This document shows positions 45,894 through 55,456 of a stretch of 64,000 bases of DNA, piece after piece. The notes beneath the pieces are model-generated. The model worked only from the letters and a program-made list of their open reading frames with translations. It was not told the origin of the DNA and made no database searches. The position numbers and the translations under genes were made by a program. The number at the start of each line of letters is the position of its first letter. Position 1 is the first letter of the stretch. The DNA comes from Saposhnikovia divaricata. Taxonomy: Eukaryota > Streptophyta > Magnoliopsida > Apiales > Apiaceae. The stretch lies in NCBI GenBank assembly GCA_036435485.1, contig CM071598.1:139542148-139606147 (forward strand). Reading direction: 5' to 3'.

Positions 45894-48308
45894 CTTGACA
45901 AGATCAAGGCGATCTTAGATATGGAACCACCACGCTCTATAAGAGATGTGCAGAAGTTGACAGGCCGGGTAGCGGCTTTAGGAAGATTCATCTCCAAGTC
46001 TGGTGACAAATGCTTGCCTTTCTTTCAAGCATTGAAGAAGGTGAAAAATTTTGAGTGGATCCCTGAGAGCCAAGAGGCCTTTGAACAACTGAAGAAGTAC
46101 ATGGTTGAAGCCCCGTTGTTGACCAAACCAAGCCCTGGGGAGACTCTTTACCTATACCTGGCGGTATCTGAACAAGCCCTAAGTGCTGTCCTCATTCGGG
46201 AAGAGGAGAAAGTCCAGAAACCTATCTACTATGTGAGCAAAGTGTTGCATGGGGCTGAGTTGAATTACTCACCCATAGAAAAGTTTGCTTTGGCATTAGT
46301 AACTGCCTCGAGGAAGTTGCGGCCTTACTTCCAGGCACATAAGATTCGAGTTCTGACAAACCAGCAGTTGAGAAACATATTGCATAGCCCTAAGGCCAGT
46401 AGAAGGTTAATCAAGTGGGCGATTGAGTTAGGAGAGTTTGATATCACATACAAGCCTCGGACAGCCATTAAGGCTCAGGCATTGGCTGACTTCGTGGTTG
46501 AATGCACTATTAACAACCAAGAAGTCGGGGGGCAAGAGATAGTGACTACCCCTGGGCAAGAAAAAAAAGAAGAGGAACTTACACCTGATCTAAAGGAATA
46601 TTGGGTGCTCTATTTTGATAGAGCATCCAAAATAAAATCTAGTGGTGCAGGTTTGGTTTTGCAAAGCCCCGATGGGTTCACAGTTGAGTATGCTTTAAAG
46701 TTGGATTTTCCTACTACCAACAATGAGGCGGAGTATGAGGCATTAATAGCTGGTTTGGGTTTGGCTAGAATCATGAGGGTCAAAAATCTCAAAGTTTGTG
46801 GAGATTCAAGGCTTGTGGTATCACAAGTAAATGGTGAATTCGAAGCTAAGGACGAGACTATGGCGAAATACCTGAGAATCGTAAAGGCTGTTATGGCTCA
46901 GTTTGAGGAGTGCTATGTTGAGCACATTCCGAGAGAAGAAAACATTAAGGCCGATGCCCTGTCTAAGTTCGCTTCTTCCGAGATAGAAAATTATGCTGGG
47001 AGTGTCTACTTTCAGGTCTTGAAGTCCCCGACCGTTAACTCAAAATTAGTGGCACCAATTGATATAGGGGGCTCTTGGATAGATCCTATCAAGGATCACC
47101 TTGAAACCGGGTGGCTCCCAGACAATGCCTTGGAGGCACGAAAACTTTCAGTAAGAGCATTGAGATACGCTTTGATTGAGGGCATTCTGTACAAAAGGTC
47201 GTTCGTCATCCCATACTTGAAGTGTTTAAGGCCTCAAGAGGCAAGAGAAGCATTGGAGGAAGTTCATGAAGGGATCTGTGGGCAACACTTGGGGGGCAGA
47301 GCCCTAGCTCACAAGATCATTCGTTTAGGGTTCTATTGGCCGGAGATGTTGGCTGATGCACAAGAATATGTCAAGAGATGTGAGAGATGTCAAAAACATG
47401 CTCCAATTGTAAGGCAACCGCCTGAGATGTTAACTTCAATTAACTCTCCCATTCCGTTTGCGATGTGGGGGATGGATATACTTGGTCCTTTTCCCATGGC
47501 TTCAGCACAAAGAAAGTTCTTGATAGTGGCCATTGATTACTTCACTAAGTGGATTGAGGCTAAACCTCTGGCCAAGATAACCACCAAACAAGTTGCCCAA
47601 TTCTTTTGGGAGAACATAATCTGCAGATATGGAATCCCACGAATCCTTGTAACAGACAATGGGACACAGTTCAATAATGAAGAGTTCAAGAAGTATTGTG
47701 AAGAGAATGCGATTGAGCTCCGTTTTACCTCAGTGGCACATCCACAAGCCAATGGGCAAGCTGAGGTAGCTAATCGAATTATCCTTGATGGACTAAAAAA
47801 GAGGGTCGAACGCTCTAGGAACACTTGGGTAGATGAATTGCTGCCCATACTTTGGGCATACCGTACCACTTGTAAAGTGACAACTGGAGCAACCCCATTC
47901 ATGCTGGCTTACGGAGCTGAGGCAGTTGTGCCTTTGGAGATCATGCAAGCGTCACCTCGAGTTGAGGCATATGAACCAGAAACTAATGAAGAAGGGATGA
48001 GACTTGCCCTTGACTTAATTGACGAGGTTAGAGATGAAGCTAATGCTAGGAATACTGAATATCAGAAGAGAACCTCTTTTCACTACAACCAGAGAGTTAA
48101 GGAAAGATTTTTTCGACAAGGCGACATGGTTCTAAGGAAGATTGAAGCCTCAGGAGTCGGCCAGAAAGGAAAGTTAGCACCAAACTGGGAAGGACCGTAT
48201 CTAGTCAAAAAGGTGTTAGGACGAGGATCCTACAAGTTAGAAACCTTGGATGGGGTTGAGGTGCCCCGAACTTGGCATGTTGTGAACCTCAAAGTTTATT
48301 ATGTTTAA
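45894..48308 (+). CDS. pol: E2 pol, second part: RNase H, second RNase H, integrase
   Basis: The frame continues GIEAN with LDKIKAILDMEPP. RT-linked RNase H ends near TAIKAQALADFVVE. The additional Tat RNase H follows (YWVLYFDRASK, NNEAEYEAL, GDSRLVV, KADALSKF); Arg replaces the usual Gly after the first Asp, as seen against E3. Integrase has the zinc-binding region (HEGICGQH...CERCQKH), catalytic residues in MDILGPF, TDNGTQF and PQANGQAEVANR, and the C-terminal KLAPNWEGPY and RGSYKLETLDG. It ends YYV with no stop or frameshift inside, the best-preserved pol in the window. Confidence 0.95.
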   Translation, partial: LDKIKAILDMEPPRSIRDVQKLTGRVAALGRFISKSGDKCLPFFQALKKVKNFEWIPESQEAFEQLKKYMVEAPLLTKPSPGETLYLYLAVSEQALSAVLIREEEKVQKPIYYVSKVLHGAELNYSPIEKFALALVTASRKLRPYFQAHKIRVLTNQQLRNILHSPKASRRLIKWAIELGEFDITYKPRTAIKAQALADFVVECTINNQEVGGQEIVTTPGQEKKEEELTPDLKEYWVLYFDRASKIKSSGAGLVLQSPDGFTVEYALKLDFPTTNNEAEYEALIAGLGLARIMRVKNLKVCGDSRLVVSQVNGEFEAKDETMAKYLRIVKAVMAQFEECYVEHIPREENIKADALSKFASSEIENYAGSVYFQVLKSPTVNSKLVAPIDIGGSWIDPIKDHLETGWLPDNALEARKLSVRALRYALIEGILYKRSFVIPYLKCLRPQEAREALEEVHEGICGQHLGGRALAHKIIRLGFYWPEMLADAQEYVKRCERCQKHAPIVRQPPEMLTSINSPIPFAMWGMDILGPFPMASAQRKFLIVAIDYFTKWIEAKPLAKITTKQVAQFFWENIICRYGIPRILVTDNGTQFNNEEFKKYCEENAIELRFTSVAHPQANGQAEVANRIILDGLKKRVERSRNTWVDELLPILWAYRTTCKVTTGATPFMLAYGAEAVVPLEIMQASPRVEAYEPETNEEGMRLALDLIDEVRDEANARNTEYQKRTSFHYNQRVKERFFRQGDMVLRKIEASGVGQKGKLAPNWEGPYLVKKVLGRGSYKLETLDGVEVPRTWHVVNLKVYYV

Positions 48309-48708
48309 GTTCTTTCGACAAAGGCTTGGACTTTGGTCTATTTATTAGGAATAAGGTTTGAATGAAACCATTCCAAAGCCATTAAGCTCAGAGTAGAAAG
48401 TAGACTATCTATGTAAGGGTTGAACCCATTCCATTGACATTATGTTAGCTTATCAATAAAGTTTGTTTTTGCTTCCATTAGATTACTTTTTTCGTTTTGT
48501 TATAAAAGACGAACGATGTATAAATTTGTGAGTATAGTATAAGCCAAGGGGCCAAGTACAAGAGCGCAACAAACTATAAGCAAAAACAAGAATATGGAAA
48601 CAAAAGAAACTAACTGCATAGATAAGTTAAGTTTAAGTCATAAACCCAGAAGGGCAAAAGTTCAAAATAAATAAAGATATAAAGCAGAAATAAGCCACGC
48701 AGGGCCAT
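48309..48708. other. Convergent spacer between E2 pol and E2 antisense gene
   Basis: About 400 bp of AT-rich sequence with no frame. It has AATAAA on the plus strand (48455-48460) and TTTATT near 48339 for the minus strand, plausible polyadenylation signals for the two converging genes. Confidence 0.5.
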
Positions 48709-50554
48709 CTACACATCTAAGTCATCAACTACAACATCTCCTTGGGTAAGAGGAGGATCTGCTGCCTCTACCCCAGGAGAAGAAGGTGGATCCTGAGTGG
48801 GCTGAGAGTCCCCATCCACAGCTGCCTCTGTAGCAACCTCCATAGCAGCTGTCACTCCAGGGATAGCAGGAACCGGGAATCTCTCCAGGGACACCCCCTC
48901 AATCTTCCCACTCAGCTCCTCGATGATCTCCTCCCAGCACTCCTTAAAGGTACCAGGAAAATTCGCATCATACTCGGCATTCAGGACATCTTGAAAGTCC
49001 TTAGAAGCCTTGTAGTCAGCTATGATGTGTTCCCTATTCTATTGCACCTCCAGCTGCAGCTTCCTGTTCCTCTCCTTCTCCGCTGCCAGCTCCTTCTCCA
49101 CCTCCCTAAAACGAGCAAAGTTTGCCTCAAAGGAGGCAAAGTATCTATCTCTGTCCCTCTTAGCTATAGTCTTGTCAGCACGTACCGCCTTCAGATTATG
49201 AACGGCGGCCTGAAGGTAGGCGTTCATCTGCAAAGAAAACAAGTGAATAAGGGAAACGGAAATACAATTAAATTAAGGAGTTGAAGAAGAAATTACCGAA
49301 GCAACAGCTTGGGCCCCAAGAAGCTCAATCTGCAGATCATCAGAAGACTCCACAATGTGGACCCTATCTCGTGGAGTAACCACGCTCCTAGACCACTCAG
49401 CTGCGGCCCTAGAGTCGCCTACAGCTGTGTCCCTATTGCATAAACCCCATCCCACTGTGAAAGGAGTGAGGTCTTCATCAATGGGAACTGGCTTTTCTTG
49501 AAGAAAGCCAGGAACATGCTCCACTGCAGGAGAAGCATCATCAGTCCTGGCCCTTTTGGCCCTAGGATTTTCTGTTACTACCCTAGCAGCAGCAGCAGCC
49601 TCCCTCTGCTTGAAAATTGCTCCCAGAGCAGCTTTGGCTGAAAAATGATTACAAAATGTCAGAAAATTATATCTAGCATAAAATTTTAATAAGGCAAGAG
49701 GTGAGGATTTCAAGTTAATTACCCTCAGGGCCCAAATCGCTTAGCCCATGGGCCTGCAACGAATCTTCAGAAATCAAATTTGCACATTGATGCAAATTAT
49801 CAGATGTTAACAAAGTTATGGCAGCCTCTTCTTCCACACCCAATTTTATACTCCTGCCAGGCCCATCAACGGCTCTGCAGAAATTGGGTCGAAAATAGTT
49901 GTCCCAATCATCCCCATCCAAAAAGACATAAAACCACTCCCTCTTCAAATCAGGAAGGGAATCAGGAGCGGAATCCGAAACGAAACAAGAACGGGCTAGA
50001 GAACGGTGTTGGATTTTGACCCAACCCGAGTTGTCAGAAGAATTGACAAACTTGAATAAATAACGAAAGATAGAAATACTGGGCTCAAGCCCATGTTTCT
50101 TACACTGGACCATGAAACAATAAATAAAACGCCATGCATTTGGCATAACTTGGGTTGGACAAACCCTGGCTTCAGCAAAAATACGGCAAACAAAAGGAGG
50201 AGGTGGAAGGCGGAAACCAGCATAGAAAGTTTCTTTGTAAACCCTAATTGCCCCAGGCTTTGGGTGACAAGCCCTTTCGTTTGAGGCCGGAACAACCGCC
50301 CTATAAGGCCCATTAATACGAAAAAGTTGGGCTAAAATATCTACCCTATGCTGTTTGTATTTTGATTTATACTCGTAAGCATCTAAGTGAAGCATATTGG
50401 GAAAAGCTTGACCAAATTCGTTTAAAAGATCTCTAAGGGAAAAAACACTGGCATGGACAAGAGATGTTTTAGGGTTCTTACCCCTTGAAAGCCTTGGAGC
50501 AGCGGTAGAGGTATGAGCGAGTTGAGACTGGCCTGAAGAACTGGAATCCTCCAT
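48709..50554 (-). CDS. E2 antisense accessory gene (Transposase_28/'gypsy-type transposon' family), three exons
   Basis: This is the homologue of the E3 antisense gene. Exon 1 is 50554-49723 (MEDSSSSGQ start). Intron 1 is 49722-49638 (85 bp, GTAATT...CAG, phase 1). Exon 2 is 49637-49297. Intron 2 is 49296-49228 (69 bp, GTAATTTC...TTTGCAG, phase 0). Exon 3 is 49227-48709. Exon 1 shares IRVYKETF, AGFRLP, VMPNAWRFIY and FRYLFKF with E3; exon 2 shares the WGLCNRD region. Exon 3 starts MNAYLQAA, is a Lys/Glu-rich coiled coil and ends with a Pro-rich acidic tail. A single in-frame TAG (49042-49044) interrupts exon 3. Similarity to E3 is clearly lower here than in gag-pol. Function is unknown. Confidence 0.75.
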
Positions 50555-50781
50555 TGAAGCGCTTCCTTTGTAAGCTTGAACCCAGAAAAATTGAAAGAAA
50601 AAGTTGGAGAAGATGAAGATTCAACGATCTTCAAACGAAAACTGGGGAATAGGGCGGTGGAAAGGTGCCGGAAATCGCCTCACGACAGAACCCTAGCGGA
50701 GCTTTTTGGAAAGTATTTGTGGGATATTGAGAGAAAATTCTTGCAGAAAAGTGAGATGTGAAATGAGGAACGCACACCACT

Positions 50782-50789
50782 CTTTTATA
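50782..50789 (-). promoter_or_regulatory. TATA box of the E2 antisense gene
   Basis: TATAAAAG on the minus strand, 228 bp before the ATG at 50554. It parallels the E3 antisense promoter. Confidence 0.55.
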
Positions 50790-50907
50790 GAGTTCACGGT
50801 CGGTCACTCAACCGGTTATATTAAGTAAATGGGCTGTCAACAGGTGACTGGGCCTTTGAATGGGCGGGAAGCCCATGAAATTCAAATTTTGAATTAATTT
50901 TACTAAA

Positions 50908-50920
50908 TTCTAGAACGTTC
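50908..50920. promoter_or_regulatory. Perfect heat-shock-element trimer upstream of E2 antisense gene
   Basis: TTCtaGAAcgTTC lies about 120 bp upstream of the antisense TATA box, identical to one trimer in the E3 LTR. Confidence 0.5.
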
Positions 50921-50989
50921 TATGACATTTTTAGAAAATAGGATAAAAGTCTGTCGGAGTTTAAAGGCAGGAAGCCCAATTAAAAAGGC

Positions 50990-51570
50990 CACGCCCAGGA
51001 AGATAAAACTCCTAGGCGTTGGTTCGCAAAGTATCTTCTAGGCGGGGATGCCCACGCCCAGGCTCGTTTTTTACAAACAAGGGTATACCCACGCCCAGGA
51101 GACCAAAACTCCTAGGCGTGCCTAAGGAAGGTGTCTCCTTGGCGGGGGTACCCACACTCAGGTTGATTTTTCATAAACAAGGGTATACCCACGCCCAGGA
51201 GACCAAACCTCCTAGGCGTGCCTAAGGAAGGTGTCTCCTTGGCGGGGGTACCCACGGCCAAGTTGGTTTTTGAAGGACGAAGGTACACCCACGCCCAGGA
51301 GATCAAACTTCCTAGGCGTGCCTAAGGAAGGTGTCTCCTTGGCGGGGGTACCCACGCCCAAGTTGGTTTTTGAGGGATGAAGGTACACCCACGCCCAGGA
51401 GACCAAACTTCTTAGGCGTGCCTAAGGAAGGTGTCTCCTTGGCGGGGGTACCCACGCCCAGGTTGGTTTATGAGGGACGAAGGTACACCCCCGCCCAGGA
51501 GACCAAACTTCCTAGGCGTGCCTAAGGAAAGTGTCTCCTTGGCGGGGGTACCCACGCCTAGGATGCTTCA
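50990..51570. repeat. 100-bp tandem repeat in E2 3' UTR
   Basis: About 5.7 copies, with the landmark CCTAAGGAAG at 51121, 51221, 51321, 51421 and 51521, a period of exactly 100 bp. The first copy is divergent. Each unit contains CACGCCCAGG and CCTAGGCGTG, an inverted pair about 20 bp apart. Several short ORFs read through it on both strands only because of the periodicity. Confidence 0.95.
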
Positions 51571-51980
51571 TTTTTGGCAGGGTGTCTTTCTGAAATTAAT
51601 GAAAGAAAATCCTTTAAAAATTCTGAAAACAAGCCAATGATGATTGGGAAATTGGAAAATAATTTCCAAAAAATCCCGGATAACAGAAAAATTATTTTAT
51701 GCTTGAAAGTACCATTAAGTATTTTTGGTAAAATATCCAAAAATAGTAAAATACCTGTGGGTACATAAAGAACGCAAGGAAATTATCTATAATTCCATGT
51801 AAGACGTAAATACCATTAGCTTCGAATAAAGCCAAACATCGTAAATGTGTAGGTCGCTCCACACTTTACATTAAGACAGTATTCGTGAAACACTAGTGTA
51901 CAACAAGCAATAAACCCTGACCCAAGTCTCGGAAAGGCCGTTAAAACTTCGAGGAAAACCTGATCAATTTTCCTAGAAGT
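51571..51980 (+). other. Rest of E2 3' UTR
   Basis: About 400 bp of AT-rich sequence between the tandem repeats and the PPT. No gene seen. Confidence 0.7.
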
Positions 51981-51991
51981 TGGGGGGCAAA
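51981..51991 (+). promoter_or_regulatory. E2 polypurine tract
   Basis: TGGGGGGCAAA lies directly before the 3' LTR. Confidence 0.88.
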
Positions 51992-52509
51992 TGATATGGG
52001 CTGAAAATAAGCCCTAAAGACACATTTAATATGGCATTAATTATACCCAACATGGTCCAAACGTGGGGCCCATTAATGAGGTCAAAACCCCAATTATAAT
52101 ATTAATTTCGTAATTAATATTGTGGGAAATAAACAGCTCAGCAATAAGAGTTGGATAAGGATATTATCTCCATCAGACTTAGCCACCAAGGTATCCAATT
52201 CGATATGGAAACTGATTCCTACAAGGAATAGATCTGGAACCTTCCCCACAGAAGACTTGTCCACCAAATCTCTGACTCCTACCATAATTCTAAGGCTTCT
52301 CAGCCCATATAAAGGGCCTGACCCCTCATTCTCAGAACTACGATTTTTGGCTTGATCTTTGATATTCATCAAAGTACGTAGGCATCTTGTGAAGGCCGAT
52401 TCAGCCACGAGCACAAGATCAGCCATAAAAGCACGAAGCTCACACACCTTTGCATTAAATACACAAACTCTAGCCGCAATACTCGTAACCTAGTTTTTAT
52501 TCCACAACA
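51992..52509 (+). repeat. E2 3' LTR
   Basis: The LTR is 518 bp, TGATATGGGCT...TTCCACAACA. It has a TATA box (ATATAAAG, 52307-52314). The region around the TATA box resembles the E3 LTR, but it carries only a two-unit GAAccTTC (52237-52244) where E3 has heat-shock-type trimers. Confidence 0.95.
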
Positions 52510-52729
52510 GCTACCCTATTCTGCCTATCCATTGATGGTCAACATGACTGTGGATAAAAATACTATCAACTGATAACATAGAGATACTGTAGTATGCTAC
52601 AAAACCTCATCCGTTGATGAGCTACCTGTCAACGGATAGAGTTATAAATCCTCATCCGTTGACAGCTACAAAACCTTATACAATTTGATTGATTGTGAAG
52701 TTATCATCAAGTACAACATATTCCTAACA
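52510..52729 (-). repeat. E1 3' LTR, first 220 bp (cut by E2)
   Basis: On the minus strand it starts TGTTAGGAATATG after the PPT and runs to the E2 insertion. It contains three copies of the 9-bp motif in both orientations. GCTAC at 52510-52514 is the likely TSD of E2. Confidence 0.78.
52609..52662. repeat. 9-mer motif cluster, E1 LTR
   Basis: ATCCGTTGA at 52609 and 52654, TCAACGGAT at 52629. Alternating orientations allow short hairpins. Confidence 0.85.
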
Positions 52730-52740
52730 ATCTCCCCCAA
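52730..52740 (-). promoter_or_regulatory. E1 polypurine tract
   Basis: The minus strand reads TTGGGGGAGAT directly before TGTTAGG, as usual for plant copia elements. Confidence 0.82.
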
Positions 52741-52903
52741 TTTATACTTGATGGCAATAAAGCATAAATTTAGGACCTTGATGATAACAAAACATTCCTA
52801 AAGATATATATATAGAACAATGCAAAAATTGTATTAAGCTACAAAAATTAAAAACTGAAAGTTTGAGAAATTTATAGAGAAGTGCTCCTCTAGACTGAGC
52901 AGA

Positions 52904-55456
52904 TTAAGACTGTTTTTTTTCTCTTGTTGGCATCACCCTTGATTTTCCTTCTTTGGCAGAGTTGGACTCAATCTGCATTTGGAGTTGCCTATAGAAGGCA
53001 TCTTCTTCATCAACCTTTGGATTTAGCTTTTGTTGTAACCATCTCAGGTATTGAGAACTAGCCTTTGATAGTTGGTCTTCTAACCTGAAGAATCTTCTGT
53101 TACCATCTTCATCCCTGAACTCCATCATCCAGAAGGGTTGAAGGTGGATTTTCTGTCCATTGTATGGGATCTTCATCTTCCTTGGTAGACTTGATGGTGA
53201 GTTCCATTCTCTCCTTATCTGTTCTATTCTGTCCAGTATCTCCCCTTTTGCTATCTTGGAGAACCCTGTGTATCTCTTGATTGCAGAGAACACTTTGGTT
53301 AAGGTCAGATAATTTTCTCCAAGAACCCTCTGTAGTGGCCATGTCCTTTCCTTCCCTCCCTTGTATACAAAGACCAATCTCTCAGGCAAATGTTTATATT
53401 TGTCAATTCCTCTAACTTCTGACAATTCATCCAGATACAGATTCATGCCAGAGTATTCTTCAATATCTGCCTGATAGATAAAATCATCCTTGTTTTCCAA
53501 GATTGGCTGCTTGACAATAGCAGGTACCCTAGCAACTTGAATTAGTTCCTTTGAAGGTTGCTTCCTTGATATCCTTTTCTTCTGTATAGGCTTCTGTTGA
53601 GGCTTCAGCAAGAATGAAGGAACCTCAATGGAGTTAAGATTCATTGGTTCCTCTTTAGGTACTATAGGATCACCATGGAAATTCACAGCTGGGTTGAATA
53701 CTTTTACAGAAATAGGTTGTGATGAGCCAACTGTTTCCTTGCTTTCAATTTCTGGAGAGACAGGCCTCCTTGGCTTTGATTTCACTCTCCTTTTAGGTTT
53801 GGATTTGGGGACTGATTTCACTTTCCTTTTTGGTTTGGATTTGGGGACTTCCTCAGGTTCCCTCATTTCATCCTCTACCTCATCCATTAACTCCTGAGCC
53901 AGCCTGGCTTGCTTCTCATCTGAGTTTTCATATTGATTTTCTTCACTTGGATGAGCTTCCCTTAGAAGTTTGGAGGTCTCCTCTCTTTTTGCTTCAACAA
54001 ATCTAGGATGGCTGTTGGATATATTTAACACTTTTCCATTCCTTATTATTATAGCCATCCAATCTCTTACACTCTTACTTGTCTTTTCCTTGAACTCTTT
54101 GATTGTCTTTCCCATTAGCTTCTCATCATCATCCTTGGGAAATGGAAAGTCCAATTGTAACTTGTTCTTCCCATTTGCCTTTGGTGGAGAGTAGGCTCTG
54201 GTTTTTATGTATGGTTCAAATTCTTTGACATAAGATGGTTCAGCATCATAGAATGTAGGAGCCACAATCTCTGGAGTGAGCACCTTCAGAATTGTAGTTG
54301 ATATTGTTGGAGCTGAGGACTGAGTAGAGAACAAATTTGATACAATTGATTCATTGATCATCCTTTCTGTTCTCATCATTCTTTCATTTGCCTCCTTGTT
54401 GATCTTCTCTAACTCTTTAATTCTGGCTTGCCTCTCATCTTCTGAAATCTTTGAAAAGTCAGGAACTGGAAGCACAGCCTTTTGTTTCTTCACAGGGGAA
54501 GCCTCTATAGTAAACTCTTTTGGATTGATCACTATCATTAGCTGTTGCTCCCCCTCAATTTGTGCTATCTTGATACTGGAAGCTGGAATCTGACTAGAAG
54601 TAGCTGCAACCTCTTCTACCTTTTTCTCCCCCTTTTTGTTAGCATCAAGGGCTGGAGATGAGGCTGCAAGCAGCCTTTCCAGTAGCTCAGTCTGTTTGAC
54701 TTGATTGGCAATGAGTGTCTGCATTTGAGATTCCATACTATCCACTCTGGAGGAGAGATGCTGAACAGATTTGGCCAGGCTATCTTCCTTCAATAGTTTG
54801 TTAGTCAGCACCTTCTGAGTGGTAGTAGGGGCTAGTGCCTCAATCCTGGCATCTAGTTCCACTTTCATTTCTCTAATTGCAGTTTGGACCTCCTCCTGTT
54901 GTGTTCTTTGTATGACCATGTGCATTTTGTGAAGTTTCAAGGAGTCAATTAATTGCTGAAGGACAGCCTTTCTCTGTGGATCTGCATTTTGATGCTCAGC
55001 CCTAGCAGATTGATATTGCTTCATAATCTCCACATTGAAGTCACCAGCCACAGTGGCAGTAGAAAATAGCCAGTCTGGAGTTTCTTCCACATTGACTTCT
55101 TCATCATTTGCTGTGCTGTCACTGTCATCACTGCCAAACTCTTCACTGTCAGCATCTGAAGGCAGAGTTGTCAAAGCTTCCTTTGCTCTTTGTAGAGATT
55201 GTGAGGTGTGCACTAGGTGCATTGCCTCCTCTGCCTCCACATTGCCCTGTTGTGCCATGACTTGATAGGCAGAAACAGGATGAGTAAAGGTTTCATGATC
55301 CAAAGAGATGGAGTCAATGATTGACTGATATTCTTGTCGAAATTCCATCTCTTTAGAAGCTTCATTAACCTCCATTAACTCACTTTCAATGGCTGGATCT
55401 TCCTGCCTTATTTCTCCTGTAGTCCCTTCTCTCCACTCATCTCTCTTTTCTTGCAT
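52904..55456 (-). CDS. E1 second accessory ORF, 850 residues, unknown function
   Basis: An intact long frame starting MQEKRDEWRE. The N-terminal third is acidic and helix-rich (EEFGSDDSDS near residue 110; coiled coil about 160-270). The centre has Lys/Pro-rich repeats (PKSKPKRKVKS near residue 560). The C-terminal third looks globular (MNLYLDELSEVRGIDKYKHL, IHLQPFWMMEFRDEDGNRRF). Its ATG overlaps the stop of the preceding ORF as TGATG. I see no signal peptide or membrane segment, so the 'envelope-like' label used for some SIRE ORFs is not supported. It may be translated by reinitiation, or the two ORFs may once have been one. Confidence 0.7.
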   Translation of the reverse strand: MQEKRDEWREGTTGEIRQEDPAIESELMEVNEASKEMEFRQEYQSIIDSISLDHETFTHPVSAYQVMAQQGNVEAEEAMHLVHTSQSLQRAKEALTTLPSDADSEEFGSDDSDSTANDEEVNVEETPDWLFSTATVAGDFNVEIMKQYQSARAEHQNADPQRKAVLQQLIDSLKLHKMHMVIQRTQQEEVQTAIREMKVELDARIEALAPTTTQKVLTNKLLKEDSLAKSVQHLSSRVDSMESQMQTLIANQVKQTELLERLLAASSPALDANKKGEKKVEEVAATSSQIPASSIKIAQIEGEQQLMIVINPKEFTIEASPVKKQKAVLPVPDFSKISEDERQARIKELEKINKEANERMMRTERMINESIVSNLFSTQSSAPTISTTILKVLTPEIVAPTFYDAEPSYVKEFEPYIKTRAYSPPKANGKNKLQLDFPFPKDDDEKLMGKTIKEFKEKTSKSVRDWMAIIIRNGKVLNISNSHPRFVEAKREETSKLLREAHPSEENQYENSDEKQARLAQELMDEVEDEMREPEEVPKSKPKRKVKSVPKSKPKRRVKSKPRRPVSPEIESKETVGSSQPISVKVFNPAVNFHGDPIVPKEEPMNLNSIEVPSFLLKPQQKPIQKKRISRKQPSKELIQVARVPAIVKQPILENKDDFIYQADIEEYSGMNLYLDELSEVRGIDKYKHLPERLVFVYKGGKERTWPLQRVLGENYLTLTKVFSAIKRYTGFSKIAKGEILDRIEQIRREWNSPSSLPRKMKIPYNGQKIHLQPFWMMEFRDEDGNRRFFRLEDQLSKASSQYLRWLQQKLNPKVDEEDAFYRQLQMQIESNSAKEGKSRVMPTREKKQS

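Larger units (their letters stand above)
1..52509 (+). mobile_element. E2: Tat/Retand-like Ty3/gypsy retrotransposon, interrupted by E3 and E5
   Basis: The element runs from the last 32 bp of its 5' LTR to its full 3' LTR (51992-52509); bases 1-32 are identical to 52478-52509. Order inside is PBS, gag, protease, RT, RNase H, a second RNase H, integrase, an antisense gene, a tandem-repeat 3' UTR and PPT. The second RNase H and the antisense gene are typical of the plant Tat lineage. Two insertions interrupt it: E3 after base 311 and E5 after base 30589. Gag and pol frames resume exactly after removing each insertion with one TSD copy. It sits in the 3' LTR of E1; GCTAC at 52510-52514 is the expected right-hand TSD, its partner lying outside the window. 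Confidence 0.93.

Noticed and set aside
51019..51525. Several 60-70-codon ORFs on both strands
   Set aside because: They are by-products of the exact 100-bp tandem repeat, which has no stop in some frames.
50990..51570. CRISPR-like array because of regular spacing
   Set aside because: The whole 100-bp unit repeats with no unique spacers, within a plant retrotransposon UTR.
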